Below are positions 52,289 through 61,599 of a DNA stretch of 64,000 nucleotides, in pieces. The notes beneath the pieces were generated by a model that saw only the letters and a program-made list of their open reading frames with translations, searched no databases and was not told where the DNA came from. The position numbers were made by a program, and so were the translations under genes. Every line of letters starts with the position of its first letter. Position 1 is the first letter of the stretch. The stretch is from NCBI RefSeq assembly GCF_001559865.1, contig NZ_LOHE01000068.1:1-64000 (forward strand), given 5' to 3'. The stretch comes from Abyssisolibacter fermentans (GTDB taxonomy: Bacteria; Bacillota; Clostridia; Tissierellales; MCWD3).

Positions 52289-52572
52289 AATAATACCTCC
52301 TTTTTACGATGAAGGTTGTAACAAAGAACCTATGTAATTATATCATAGATAAATAACTTTGTTAAATTTATTAGCGTTTTGTAAGCTAATTGTAACACAA
52401 GAGGGTAATGATAAAGTATTTATATTATTATATAATTAACAATTATTACTAATAATATAATTGTTCGATAGAAATAGTTGAGTAATTTTGAAAAATTAAT
52501 TGTTTTGGCAAATATTTTGGTATAGTATATAGATTGTAGGTAATAGGCAATAGGTAATAGGAGTGATTTTTA

Positions 52573-53343
52573 ATGATAGGATTATGTTTACAAGGTGGAG
52601 GAGCTAAAGGAGCTTTTCAAGCTGGTGCTATTTATGCACTAAATGAAGTGGGCGTAAATATAAATATAGTTTCAGGGACTTCAATTGGTGCAATTAACTC
52701 TTATTTTATTTATGCAAATAAGTTTGATAAAATGAAAAATTTGTGGCTAAATACTGACGAAAGCAATTTCAAGAATAGTGTAACGTATGAAAAAACTATT
52801 GATAATTCTTACATAATCGGTAATTTACCAAAGTTTGAAAAAACAAATAAGAATATTAAATCTGTTTTTATTAATTATGTAGAGGTGTCAAATTATAATT
52901 TAATAGAAAGATATGAAGATATAACTAAACTTGATGTAACTAAAGCTATTGAAACTATTAAATACAGCTCATTGTTACCAGCTCCAAAAGGAGACGTAAG
53001 AAGTCAAGATGATTTATATAAAAATTTTGATTCTAGAGAATTATTTGAAGAATTCTTTTTAGATGTAAAAAAAGGTGGTTATGATGGATTTAATCTAGAT
53101 GGGGGTTTGATGTGTAATACTTTTTTGAAACCATTTTTAAATAATCATGTAGAAAAACTATATATTATAGTTTTTAAAAATAATTATAAAATTCCAGAAT
53201 ATCTATTGAAAGAGTATACTGAAGATAAGATAATTGTAATAAAACCAGATTTTTCATTTGAACCATCTGACACATTGAGATTTGAAAGAGATTTTTGCGA
53301 GCAATTATTCTGGAAAGGATATGAAATAGTGAAATTAATGTAA
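52573..53343 (+). CDS. patatin-like phospholipase family protein
   Basis: A 256-residue patatin with complete motifs: oxyanion LQGGGAKGAFQAG, nucleophile GTSIG (Ser37) and catalytic LDGGLM (Asp176). No signal peptide, so intracellular lipid acyl hydrolase, like bacterial RssA/YlbK-type proteins. The start lies behind TAGGAGTG. Unlike the patatin at 20387 it keeps the canonical GxSxG. Confidence 0.95.
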   Translation: MIGLCLQGGGAKGAFQAGAIYALNEVGVNINIVSGTSIGAINSYFIYANKFDKMKNLWLNTDESNFKNSVTYEKTIDNSYIIGNLPKFEKTNKNIKSVFINYVEVSNYNLIERYEDITKLDVTKAIETIKYSSLLPAPKGDVRSQDDLYKNFDSRELFEEFFLDVKKGGYDGFNLDGGLMCNTFLKPFLNNHVEKLYIIVFKNNYKIPEYLLKEYTEDKIIVIKPDFSFEPSDTLRFERDFCEQLFWKGYEIVKLM

Positions 53344-53419
53344 TATGTACTAAATAAGGTTGTAATAATATGTAAAGATATTATAATATTAGATAAAGAG
53401 AATCTAAGGAGGTTATGAT

Positions 53420-55195
53420 ATGAATGTAAGCGAAAGAATAGCTAAATTAAAGGACTTAATGAAAAGCAGGAATATAGATGCTTTTATAGTTCCTAGTTAC
53501 GATGCTCATCAAAGTGAATACGTTGCGGACCATTGGAAATGCAGAGAATGGATAACAGGTTTTACTGGTTCAGCAGGAACAGCTGTTATTACATTGGATG
53601 AATGTGGACTTTGGACAGATGGAAGATATTTTATACAAGCGGAAAATGAATTAAAAGGCTCAGGAGTAAAATTATTCAAGATGAGAGAACCTGGAGTACC
53701 TACATTTTATGAATGGATAGCAGATGTCTTACCTAAAAACAGTAATGTAGGAATTGATGCTAAAATATTTCCTTTAGCAGTTGTAAATACAATGAAAGAT
53801 AAATTTAAAGCAAAAAATATTAATATAAAAGACGGTGATTTAATAGATCAGATATGGAATGATAGACCATCAATGCCTATGTCTGTTGCTTATGATCATG
53901 ATGTTAAATATTGTGGTAAATCAAGAATAGAAAAAATATCTGAACTTAGAGAAAAAATGAAGACAATAGGTGCTAACTACAATATTATCTCTAGCTTAGA
54001 TGATATAGCTTGGTTATTTAATATAAGAGGAAATGATATTCATTGTAATCCTTATGTGATATCATATGCTTTAATCTCTTTAAATGAAGCATTCTTATTT
54101 ATTGATAATAAAAAGGTCGATTCTGATATAAAAAGCAAACTTAAAGCTGATGAAATAGTAATAAAAGGTTATGAAGAAGTTGCTGATTACATAAAAAGTT
54201 TACCTGAGGATGCAACTATTTGTTTTGATCCAAACAAAACTAGCTATTGGTTATATTCTGCAATTCATAAAAATGTCAAAAAAATTAAAGGAATAAATTT
54301 TACTACTAAAATGAAAGCTATTAAAAATAGTGTGGAAATAGAAAACTTGAAAAAATGCCAAGTAAATGATGGCGCTCAAATGGTTAGATTTATGAAATGG
54401 CTAAAGCAAAATGTAGGAAAAGAGAAAATGACAGAAATATCTGTAGACCAAAAGCTTGAAAGCTTTAGAGCACAAATAGATACATTTGTTACTACTAGCT
54501 TTGATACAATAGCTGCTTATCAAGAAAATGGTGCTATGATGCATTATAAGGCTTCAGAGGACAAAAATTCTGAGCTAAAGGCCGAAGGATTTTTATTAGT
54601 AGATTCAGGTGGACAATACTATGATGGAACAACAGATATAACAAGAACATTTGCTTTAGGCGCATTAACTGATGAGCAAAAAAGAGACTTCACATATACA
54701 TTAAAAGGACATATTAATTTGGCACAAGCTAAGTTTTTATATGGTTGTACAGGAGCTAATCTTGATATTTTAGCAAGAAGACCATTATGGGAACAAGGAA
54801 TTGACTATAAATGTGGTACAGGACATGGAGTAGGATTTTTCTTGGGTGTACATGAAGGACCTCAGAATATTAGCCCGAGAATGATTAATGTACCTATAGA
54901 AGCAGGTATGGTTACTACAAATGAGCCAGGTGTATACAAAGAAGGTAAGTATGGAATAAGAATTGAAAACACATTGTTGGCAGTTAAGGACATGGAAAAT
55001 GAATATGGAACATTTATGAAATTTGAAACAATTTCTCTTTGTCCAATAGATTTAGATGCAGTTGAAGTATCATTATTAAGTGATAGTGAAAAAAATTGGC
55101 TAAATGAGTATCATAAAACAGTTTATGATAAATTATCACCAATTTTAAATGAAGAAGAAAAACAGTGGTTAAAAATTGCAACTAGAGCCATTTAA
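53420..55195 (+). CDS. pepP: Xaa-Pro aminopeptidase (M24B, PepP/AMPP-type)
   Basis: A 591-residue aminopeptidase P with three domains: two creatinase-like N-terminal domains (about 1-300) and a C-terminal pita-bread metallopeptidase domain. Metal ligands are visible in LLVDSGGQYYDGTTDITRT, GTGHGVGFFLGVHEG, NEPGVY and GIRIEN. It removes N-terminal residues ahead of proline from peptides in the cytoplasm. The length is that of eukaryote-like large APP. Start behind AAGGAGGT. Confidence 0.96.
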   Translation: MNVSERIAKLKDLMKSRNIDAFIVPSYDAHQSEYVADHWKCREWITGFTGSAGTAVITLDECGLWTDGRYFIQAENELKGSGVKLFKMREPGVPTFYEWIADVLPKNSNVGIDAKIFPLAVVNTMKDKFKAKNINIKDGDLIDQIWNDRPSMPMSVAYDHDVKYCGKSRIEKISELREKMKTIGANYNIISSLDDIAWLFNIRGNDIHCNPYVISYALISLNEAFLFIDNKKVDSDIKSKLKADEIVIKGYEEVADYIKSLPEDATICFDPNKTSYWLYSAIHKNVKKIKGINFTTKMKAIKNSVEIENLKKCQVNDGAQMVRFMKWLKQNVGKEKMTEISVDQKLESFRAQIDTFVTTSFDTIAAYQENGAMMHYKASEDKNSELKAEGFLLVDSGGQYYDGTTDITRTFALGALTDEQKRDFTYTLKGHINLAQAKFLYGCTGANLDILARRPLWEQGIDYKCGTGHGVGFFLGVHEGPQNISPRMINVPIEAGMVTTNEPGVYKEGKYGIRIENTLLAVKDMENEYGTFMKFETISLCPIDLDAVEVSLLSDSEKNWLNEYHKTVYDKLSPILNEEEKQWLKIATRAI

Positions 55196-55255
55196 TAATT
55201 GACATGTAAATTTCCAAGGAAATTCATTATATATTAATAAGTATATAAGAAACAT

Positions 55256-55287
55256 CCCCTGATAATATGCATATATTATTATGGGGG
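55256..55287 (+). promoter_or_regulatory. stem-loop covering the yunB ribosome binding site
   Basis: CCCC (55256-55259) can pair with GGGG of the ribosome binding site (55283-55287). Inside it, ATAATAT (55262-55268) pairs with ATATTAT (55273-55279). The hairpin would hide the GGGGGTG used by the TTG start at 55296. Whether it folds in the transcript depends on where transcription starts. Confidence 0.45.
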
Positions 55288-55295
55288 TGTATTTT

Positions 55296-55979
55296 TTGGG
55301 TTTAAATAATGGTTTTAAAAAAAGAAAAATCAATTATAATAAGAATAAGACATTCTTTATAATAGTAGGTATATTAGTTGTTATAATCTATGGATTTTAT
55401 TTAGTAGATAGAAGCATAAAACCTATTGTACTTGCAATGAGTGAAGTAAGAGCAAGAATGATTGCAACTCAAGCAATAAATGATGCTGTTAAAAATAAGA
55501 TAAAGGGAGATATTAAATATAAAGACTTGATATATATTTCTTACGATAAAAATGGTAAAGTAGCTACAATGCAAGCAAATACAATACTTATGAATTCAAT
55601 TGCATCTGAAGTAGCATTAGAAGTACAGAAAAAAATGAAAGATGTATCAGCAAGCAGTATAAAAATTCCTATAGGAAATGCTTTAAAAAGTCAGATATTA
55701 TCACAGTACGGTCCAAAGATTAATGTTGATATTATGCCATTAGGTTCTGTAAAAGTTGACTTTGCAACAAAATTTGAAGAATCAGGTATAAATCAAACAA
55801 TTCATAGGGTGTATTTGACAATACAAGCTCAAGTAAGAATAGTAATTCCATTAGGAGCAGATACAGCTAAGATTACTTCTACGGTACCAATAGCTGAAAC
55901 TATTATTATTGGAGATGTTCCCCAAAGTTTTATTAGTGTTCCCAAAGATGACTTTTTAAATGTTATACCAGGACCTTAA
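55296..55979 (+). CDS. yunB: sporulation protein YunB
   Basis: About 227 residues with an N-terminal membrane helix (about 20-38) and an outside domain. The YunB pattern is clear: VLAMSEVRARMIATQAINDAV near residue 45, KMKDVSASSIKIPIGNAL, and SGINQTIHRVYLTIQAQVRIVIPL. In Bacillus it is needed for normal spore assembly. Start TTG 55296 behind GGGGGTG; the upstream ATG 55281 overlaps that site. Confidence 0.93.
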   Translation: MGLNNGFKKRKINYNKNKTFFIIVGILVVIIYGFYLVDRSIKPIVLAMSEVRARMIATQAINDAVKNKIKGDIKYKDLIYISYDKNGKVATMQANTILMNSIASEVALEVQKKMKDVSASSIKIPIGNALKSQILSQYGPKINVDIMPLGSVKVDFATKFEESGINQTIHRVYLTIQAQVRIVIPLGADTAKITSTVPIAETIIIGDVPQSFISVPKDDFLNVIPGP

Positions 55980-56084
55980 AAAATATTTAAAAGTAGCTAT
56001 TATTTTGATATAATACATATAACTAGGATTATTGATAAAAAATATTCATGGCAACAATAATGGTGATAAAGATGAGGTGTTTAA

Positions 56085-57371
56085 ATGGATTACAATTTTA
56101 ATGAAATACAAAGAGAAAAGGTGTTAATTGTTGGAGTAGATTTAAATTCTAGAGATGAAATAGATATAAATATTACTATGGAAGAATTAAAAGAACTTGT
56201 ATATGCTGCTGAAGGAGAAGTAATAGAGAGTATAATGCAAAAAAGAAATAGAATAGATGCAGCGTTTTACATAGGAAAGGGTAAGGCTGAAGAAATAGCA
56301 CTTTATTGTGAAGAACTAGATATAGACACAGTAGTATTTGATAATCAGCTTTCTGGAGCTCAAATAAAGAATCTTGAAAATATAATACAAAGAAAAATTA
56401 TAGATAGGACAAATTTAATACTTGATATATTTGCAAAACGTGCTACTACTAAGGAAGGAAAGCTTCAAGTTGAGCTGGCTCAGCTTAAATATACACTTCC
56501 AAGGTTAATTGGACTAGGTAAAGCACTTTCAAGAACAGGTGCAGGTATTGGTACTCGAGGTCCAGGAGAAAAGAAATTGGAAATTGATAGAAGACATATA
56601 TTATCAAGGATAACAGAGATTAAAAATCAATTAAAGGCTATTGAAGGTGTTAGAAAAATGAAAAGAAATCAGAGGATAAAATCACAAATACCTTTAGTAG
56701 CACTAGTAGGTTATACTAATGCAGGTAAATCAACAATATTTAATGAGCTTATAAAATCACATGATGAATATAATGATGAAAAAAAAGTTTTTGCTCATGA
56801 TATGTTATTTGCTACACTAGATACTACTTTAAGAAAATGTCAGCTTCCAAGTGGCCAAAACTATTTATTAATTGATACAGTTGGTTTTGTTAGCAAATTA
56901 CCAACACAGTTAGTAGAAGCATTTAAAGGTACTTTAGAAGAAGTGTTGTATGCAGATTTGATTGTTCATGTAATGGATGTAACAAGTAAGGATTATGAAC
57001 TTCAAAAAGAAACAACATTAAAAATTTTAAAGCAAATGGGAGCTACCGATAAGCCTATTTTAACCGTATACAATAAGTTAGATAAATATGATAACTGTGT
57101 AAAAACTCTATATACTGAAGACTATGTTTATATATCTGCTGTCAAAGGTACTAATATGGATTTGTTACAAGAATTAATAAAGAAAAAGCTCTATGGGAAT
57201 TATTATAAAGTAAAACTAGTTATTCCATTTGATAAAGGAGATATTAGTTCATATTTATTCAATAATACCAAAATTATTAGTACATCATATGTAGAAGCTG
57301 GAACAGAGTTCTTGGTTGAGTTAGATGAAAAGGATTATAATAGATTTAAGAAATATATAAAGGAAGAATAA
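56085..57371 (+). CDS. hflX: GTPase HflX
   Basis: A 428-residue ribosome-associated GTPase. An N-terminal HflX domain (FYIGKGKAEEIALYCEEL, about 65-82), then GIGTRGPGEKKLEIDRR, and the G domain with GYTNAGKST (from about 209), DTVGF and NKLD. It splits or rescues stalled 70S ribosomes during stress. The start follows GATGAGGTG. It precedes the HEAT-repeat gene by 20 nt, so they are likely cotranscribed. Confidence 0.97.
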   Translation: MDYNFNEIQREKVLIVGVDLNSRDEIDINITMEELKELVYAAEGEVIESIMQKRNRIDAAFYIGKGKAEEIALYCEELDIDTVVFDNQLSGAQIKNLENIIQRKIIDRTNLILDIFAKRATTKEGKLQVELAQLKYTLPRLIGLGKALSRTGAGIGTRGPGEKKLEIDRRHILSRITEIKNQLKAIEGVRKMKRNQRIKSQIPLVALVGYTNAGKSTIFNELIKSHDEYNDEKKVFAHDMLFATLDTTLRKCQLPSGQNYLLIDTVGFVSKLPTQLVEAFKGTLEEVLYADLIVHVMDVTSKDYELQKETTLKILKQMGATDKPILTVYNKLDKYDNCVKTLYTEDYVYISAVKGTNMDLLQELIKKKLYGNYYKVKLVIPFDKGDISSYLFNNTKIISTSYVEAGTEFLVELDEKDYNRFKKYIKEE

Positions 57372-57391
57372 TAAAGGTGGTATAATACATA

Positions 57392-58060
57392 ATGAACAGG
57401 ATTAGACTAAATTTAGATAATATAAATAATTTATCGCAAGAGGAAGTGACTTATTTATTATACCAAGAGGGAAAATCTATTAAACAAATAGCAATAATAC
57501 GTAGAATGAGTGAGGATAAAGTACAAAAAGATATAATTAAAGCTAAATTAATTTATTCTAATACACAAAATAAAAATAATAGTTTACTACTAAAACTTTT
57601 AAGTATGGTTAAGAAAGATAGATTAGAGATACTACGTTCTTTAGATAACGAACAAAAAAATAGATTGAAAGAAGAAATTTATACAAATTATACTAAATAT
57701 AAAAGTGACGAAGATAGAATGATTTTAATATGGCTGATAGGTGAATTAAAAGATGTTAGCTTTTTACCTTTTTTAAATATGGAGTTAAAAAGTAAAAGAG
57801 TTAACCACAGAAGATTAGCTTGTTCAGCCTTAGGTAAAATAGAAGAAAAATCTACAAAAAATTGGCTAGAAAATGCTTTGAATGATGATAATCCTCAAGT
57901 AAGACAATATGCAATAAAAGCATTGGCTAAAATAGCAGATGATAAATCTCATGAATTAATAAGGAATATTTTAAGAAATAAAAATGAAAAGGAATATGTT
58001 AAAAAGACAGCAGTCGAAATTTTAAACAAAGCGACAGCAAGTACAAATAATTTAAAATAA
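57392..58060 (+). CDS. HTH and HEAT-repeat protein
   Basis: A 222-residue protein. Residues about 14-50 (LSQEEVTYLLYQEGKSIKQI, then IIRRMSEDKVQKDIIKAKL) resemble a helix-turn-helix of sigma-region-4 type. Residues about 100-215 are HEAT repeats with LACSALGKIEEKST and AIKALAKIADD. It may bind a protein or nucleic acid partner. Cotranscription with hflX suggests a link with translation, which is inference. Start behind AAAGGTGG. Confidence 0.87.
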   Translation: MNRIRLNLDNINNLSQEEVTYLLYQEGKSIKQIAIIRRMSEDKVQKDIIKAKLIYSNTQNKNNSLLLKLLSMVKKDRLEILRSLDNEQKNRLKEEIYTNYTKYKSDEDRMILIWLIGELKDVSFLPFLNMELKSKRVNHRRLACSALGKIEEKSTKNWLENALNDDNPQVRQYAIKALAKIADDKSHELIRNILRNKNEKEYVKKTAVEILNKATASTNNLK

Positions 58061-58180
58061 GTATAAAATAACCTAATAATCTTAATAAAATTTAACATAA
58101 TAATATAAAGATGCTTTTTTGGTATAGAAAATATTAGTATTTTGAGGTATAATAAAATAAAAGGTTAGGAGGCGGTTAAT

Positions 58181-58612
58181 ATGCTTTTTAGAAATTGTGC
58201 AGGTGGAGTTGTTTTTTACGGTGAAAAGGTTTTCATTTTAAAAAACGAAAAAAGAGAATGGATATTACCAAAAGGAAGGATTCGTAATGGTTCTTTGGCG
58301 ACTGAAACTGCTATTGAACGTGTTAAATTTGAGGCTAATTTAACACCAAGGATAGTGTCTACTGCTGGAGAAACTAGTTACGAATTTTTTTCTATGACAA
58401 GAAAAAAACCAGTATGCAATGAAATATTATGGTATATTATGGAAGTTAATGACCCCCTATTTATAATTAACGAGAGTGAAGGTTTTATGGATGGGGGTTT
58501 CTTTTATATAGAAGATGCATTAAAGCTAATAACATATAGCCAAGACAGAGCTTTAGTAAACCTATCATATAAAAAGTACAAGGATTTAAAAACTGAGCAA
58601 ATAACTGCTTAA
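58181..58612 (+). CDS. NUDIX-fold protein with degenerate NUDIX box
   Basis: A 143-residue protein of NUDIX fold: CAGGVVFYGEKVFIL and WILPKGRIRNG. Where the box should read GX5EX7REUXEEXGU it has RIRNGSLATETAIERVKFEA, so the early Glu is Ser, RE is ER, and EE is FE. The metal-binding glutamates are therefore mostly lost. It may be a binding or regulatory protein rather than a hydrolase. Start behind TTAGGAGG. Confidence 0.87.
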   Translation: MLFRNCAGGVVFYGEKVFILKNEKREWILPKGRIRNGSLATETAIERVKFEANLTPRIVSTAGETSYEFFSMTRKKPVCNEILWYIMEVNDPLFIINESEGFMDGGFFYIEDALKLITYSQDRALVNLSYKKYKDLKTEQITA

Positions 58613-59026
58613 TATATAATAGAGAATATAAGCACAATATTTAAATTGATTAAATTTATGTCTTTTTAAATATTGTGTTTTTTATGTTATAAGAAAGTGC
58701 TACTAGGGTAAACTTTTGAGGAAAGTGTGGCTCAATGTTTTTGTTTTGAAGCTTTACAAGATATTTATTTATTAAATACTTCTTTTTAAGGAACAAAGTG
58801 AATATAGTTACAGATTGAAAGATTAATAAAGACAAATAAAAATACTAGATATTAAAATAGAATATATAAAAATTATGTTAGGCAAAGCTTAAAAACAGGA
58901 AACTTAAATCTATGATTTTATGTGAGTCGCTTACTCCTAGGAATATTATTAGTAGGAGTTTTATTATATAACAAAGAATGTTATACTATTAATAGTTTCA
59001 TAGGGAGAGATAAGAGGTGATTTTTT
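58613..59026. other. intergenic region with hairpin repeat
   Basis: No gene supported. Holds a long hairpin-rich AT region and the hairpin repeat at 58924-58959. Confidence 0.5.
58924..58959 (+). repeat. hairpin repeat, copy 2
   Basis: GAGTCGCTTACTCCTAGGAA then AGTAGGAGT; ACTCCTA pairs with TAGGAGT, followed by TTTATTA. It matches copy 1 at 26559-26594 at nearly every position of the 5' arm and the closing arm. It looks like a terminator hairpin, but no gene ends within 300 nt upstream. Confidence 0.55.
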
Positions 59027-59671
59027 ATGAAAAATAGATTTTACACTATTAACGATTATGGATATGATGAAATTATAATTAACAAATCAAGATTTATAGG
59101 GTATGCTAAACCTGCTAATACAGAACAGGAAGCTATAGATTTTATTGAAGAAATAAAGACAAAACATAAAGATGCTACACATAATGTGTATGGATATGTT
59201 ATAGGTGAAAATAGCAATATTCAAAGGTTCAGTGATGACGGAGAACCTAGTGGAACAGCGGGTATTCCAGTTTTAGAAGTTATAAAAAAAGAAAATTTAA
59301 GAAATACTGTTGTTGTAGTAACAAGATACTTTGGTGGGATAAAACTAGGTGCAGGCGGGCTTATAAGAGCATATACAAAGGGTGCAAAAATAGGCATTGA
59401 GAGTGCTGTTATAGTAGAAAAAGTTTTATATAAAAAAATATTGTTTCGTATAAATTATTCATTACTCGGCAAAGTAAAAAATGAATTACTAAGATTAAAT
59501 TACTATATTGAAGATATTACATATGATGATGCAGTCAATATCTTTGTGCTATGTGATATAAATGATGTAGACAGGTTAAAGAATAATGTTATTGACGTGA
59601 CAAATGCACAAGTAGATATTAGTGAAATAGATGAGCAATATGTTTCCGTTAAAGATGGTAAAATGATTTAA
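59027..59671 (+). CDS. yigZ: YigZ/IMPACT (UPF0029) family protein
   Basis: A 214-residue YigZ family protein. N-terminal segment NKSRFIGYAKPANTEQEAID, then THNVYGYVIGE, RFSDDGEPSGTAGIPVLEV, and VVTRYFGGIKLGAGGLIRAY. A C-terminal UPF0029 domain (about 140-205) follows. The family relates to the eukaryotic IMPACT translation regulator; the bacterial role is unknown. Its stop overlaps that of the minus-strand TauE gene by 4 nt (TTAA). Start behind AGAGGTGA. Confidence 0.95.
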   Translation: MKNRFYTINDYGYDEIIINKSRFIGYAKPANTEQEAIDFIEEIKTKHKDATHNVYGYVIGENSNIQRFSDDGEPSGTAGIPVLEVIKKENLRNTVVVVTRYFGGIKLGAGGLIRAYTKGAKIGIESAVIVEKVLYKKILFRINYSLLGKVKNELLRLNYYIEDITYDDAVNIFVLCDINDVDRLKNNVIDVTNAQVDISEIDEQYVSVKDGKMI

Positions 59672-60021
59672 TTTGTATCTTTTTTTAGAAATTCATAAAT
59701 ACCCATAATAAGTAGAAAAACTGCAAATATTATTCTAAGGATTTTAGGATCAAAATTAACTGCTAATCTAGAACCTAAAATTGAACCAACAATACCAGCT
59801 ATAACTATTGGTAGAACTGGTCTTAATTCAAGATTTTTATTGTAAAAGTGTGTTATTAAAGCTATGATAGCTGTAGGGATATATATAAATAAATTTATAC
59901 CTTGAGCTTGTTTTTGATTCAATGAAGTTAATATTATTAATCCAGGTATTAAAAGTGTTCCGCCACCAATACCCATACCACTTATAATACCGGTAAATAA
60001 ACCTAAGAAGAACAAAAGCAT
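59668..60021 (-). CDS. TauE/SafE-like permease, C-terminal half
   Basis: A 117-residue protein with about four membrane helices and the motif SGMGIGGGTLLIPGLII (about 15-31), the TauE/SafE repeat signature. It overlaps the upstream half gene by 19 nt. The full-length family has about eight helices in two repeats, so the two halves probably assemble as one sulfite or organosulfonate exporter. Start ATG 60021 behind AAGGATG. Confidence 0.9.
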   Translation of the reverse strand: MLLFFLGLFTGIISGMGIGGGTLLIPGLIILTSLNQKQAQGINLFIYIPTAIIALITHFYNKNLELRPVLPIVIAGIVGSILGSRLAVNFDPKILRIIFAVFLLIMGIYEFLKKDTN

Positions 60022-60383
60022 TTTATCAACATCCTTACAGATACTATGATCATAAATCCACCAAAAGTTTTTCTGAGTAATTTTTTGGGTATTTTGTTTA
60101 GCAACTTAGCACCTATATATCCACCTACAATGCTGCCAAGGGCAACTAGAAGACCCGTTTTTAAATCAATAAAGCCATTTTTAAAGTATATAAAAGTACT
60201 AATAATAGATAATGGGAAGATTATTGCAATAGCTGTAGCATGAGCTTTATGTGGTTCTATATCTATAAGATATTTTAGAAAGGGGACAATTATAGTTCCA
60301 CCACCAGAACCAATTAAGCCATTTACTAAACCTGTAAAAAGACCTACAGCATATAATTTGTAATTACAAAAGTGTTTTTTCAT
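60003..60383 (-). CDS. TauE/SafE-like permease, N-terminal half
   Basis: About 126 residues, four helices, with the repeat signature NGLIGSGGGTIIVPFLKYL (about 20-38). Start at ATG 60383 with TTGGAGA upstream, preferred over TTG 60398 inside that site. Overlaps the C-terminal half gene by 19 nt in a different frame. The substrate is unknown. Confidence 0.9.
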   Translation of the reverse strand: MKKHFCNYKLYAVGLFTGLVNGLIGSGGGTIIVPFLKYLIDIEPHKAHATAIAIIFPLSIISTFIYFKNGFIDLKTGLLVALGSIVGGYIGAKLLNKIPKKLLRKTFGGFMIIVSVRMLIKCFCSS

Positions 60384-60513
60384 ACATATCTTCTCCAAGA
60401 TTAGAATATTAGATTTGCTAGGTAGCAGTAGTTATGTACTTATTATTCCTTATGAATATTGAGTTATACAAGTATAATATGTGAAAATCATACAGTGATT
60501 GGAGGATTATAAA

Positions 60514-61245
60514 ATGAACAATATTGAAAAATTATGTGAAAGCTTAACAAAATGGATAAAGGAAAGAGTAGAAGAAGCCGGATGCAAGGGAGTAGTTTTA
60601 GGTATAAGTGGAGGTATAGATTCAGCTGTTGTAGCGGGATTAGCTAAGAAAGCATTTCCGAATGACACATTAGGTATATTGATGCCTTGTCACAGCAACA
60701 GTATCGACGAAGAACATGGAAGGCTTTTGATAGAGAATTTGAACATTAAACATGAAAAAGTTGATTTAAGTAAATCATTTGATGCATTAATAGAGCAATT
60801 GGATAATGATGGGAGCAATAGATTGGCAGTAGCAAATATTAAGCCAAGATTGAGAATGACTACGCTGTATTATTATGCTCAGAAAAATGGTTATTTAGTA
60901 GCTGGTACAGGAAACAAAAGCGAAATAACAGTAGGATATTTTACAAAGTATGGAGATAGTGGAGTAGACATATTACCAATATGTGATTTAGTAAAACACG
61001 AAGTAAGAGAGCTTGCTAGATATCTAAAATTACCAAAAGAAATTATAGATAAAGCACCAACAGCAGGTCTTTGGGAAAACCAAACAGATGAAGATGAAAT
61101 GGGATTTTCATACAAAATATTAGATAACTATATATTAACAGGAGAAGCTCCTGAGGATATTAAAAATAAGATTGAAAAAATGAATAAAAAAAGTGAGCAT
61201 AAGAGAAAATTTGCTGCTAGATATTTAAAGAATGAAAATCTTTAA
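60514..61245 (+). CDS. nadE: NH3-dependent NAD synthetase
   Basis: A 243-residue NadE that amidates deamido-NAD using ammonia and ATP. The N-type PP-loop SGGIDSAVV (about 30-38), the GTGNKSEITVGYFTKYGD region, and LPKEIIDKAPTAGLW are all present. It lacks a glutaminase domain, so it is the ammonia-dependent form. Start at ATG 60514 behind TTGGAGG; ATG 60499 is in frame but precedes that site. Divergent from the TauE genes. Confidence 0.97.
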   Translation: MNNIEKLCESLTKWIKERVEEAGCKGVVLGISGGIDSAVVAGLAKKAFPNDTLGILMPCHSNSIDEEHGRLLIENLNIKHEKVDLSKSFDALIEQLDNDGSNRLAVANIKPRLRMTTLYYYAQKNGYLVAGTGNKSEITVGYFTKYGDSGVDILPICDLVKHEVRELARYLKLPKEIIDKAPTAGLWENQTDEDEMGFSYKILDNYILTGEAPEDIKNKIEKMNKKSEHKRKFAARYLKNENL

Positions 61246-61599
61246 ATTTGAATTATGAAAATTAAGTCACTAAACATCTATGAATGTCTTCTTTAACTTT
61301 GTTGTGAGATATTGTATAGATGTTTTTTTATTTTTAATTGTCAAGTTATTAAAGAGTTTTTGAACTATATACAACATATATGTTATATTATATATAAAAC
61401 GGTATATTATTGATAATTATGTATACAATTATAAAACAATGACCCGAGATTAATAATATATTGAAAAAATACTTAAGCCCAAATTATTAATATTGCTTTG
61501 AATAATATGTAGTGAGTTTTAACTATCTATAATAATCTGGATTAAGTAAAGATAAATAGAATGTGGATTGATAAGTTCCATTCTAGAGGAGGTATTATT
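61246..61599. other. intergenic region
   Basis: Very AT-rich. Holds the terminator at 61272-61327 and the ribosome binding site (GAGGAGGT) of the next gene. Nothing else recognised. Confidence 0.5.
61272..61327 (+). terminator. possible intrinsic terminator of nadE
   Basis: AAACATCTA pairs with TAGATGTTT across a long loop (about 36 nt), followed by a T-run. Confidence 0.5.
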
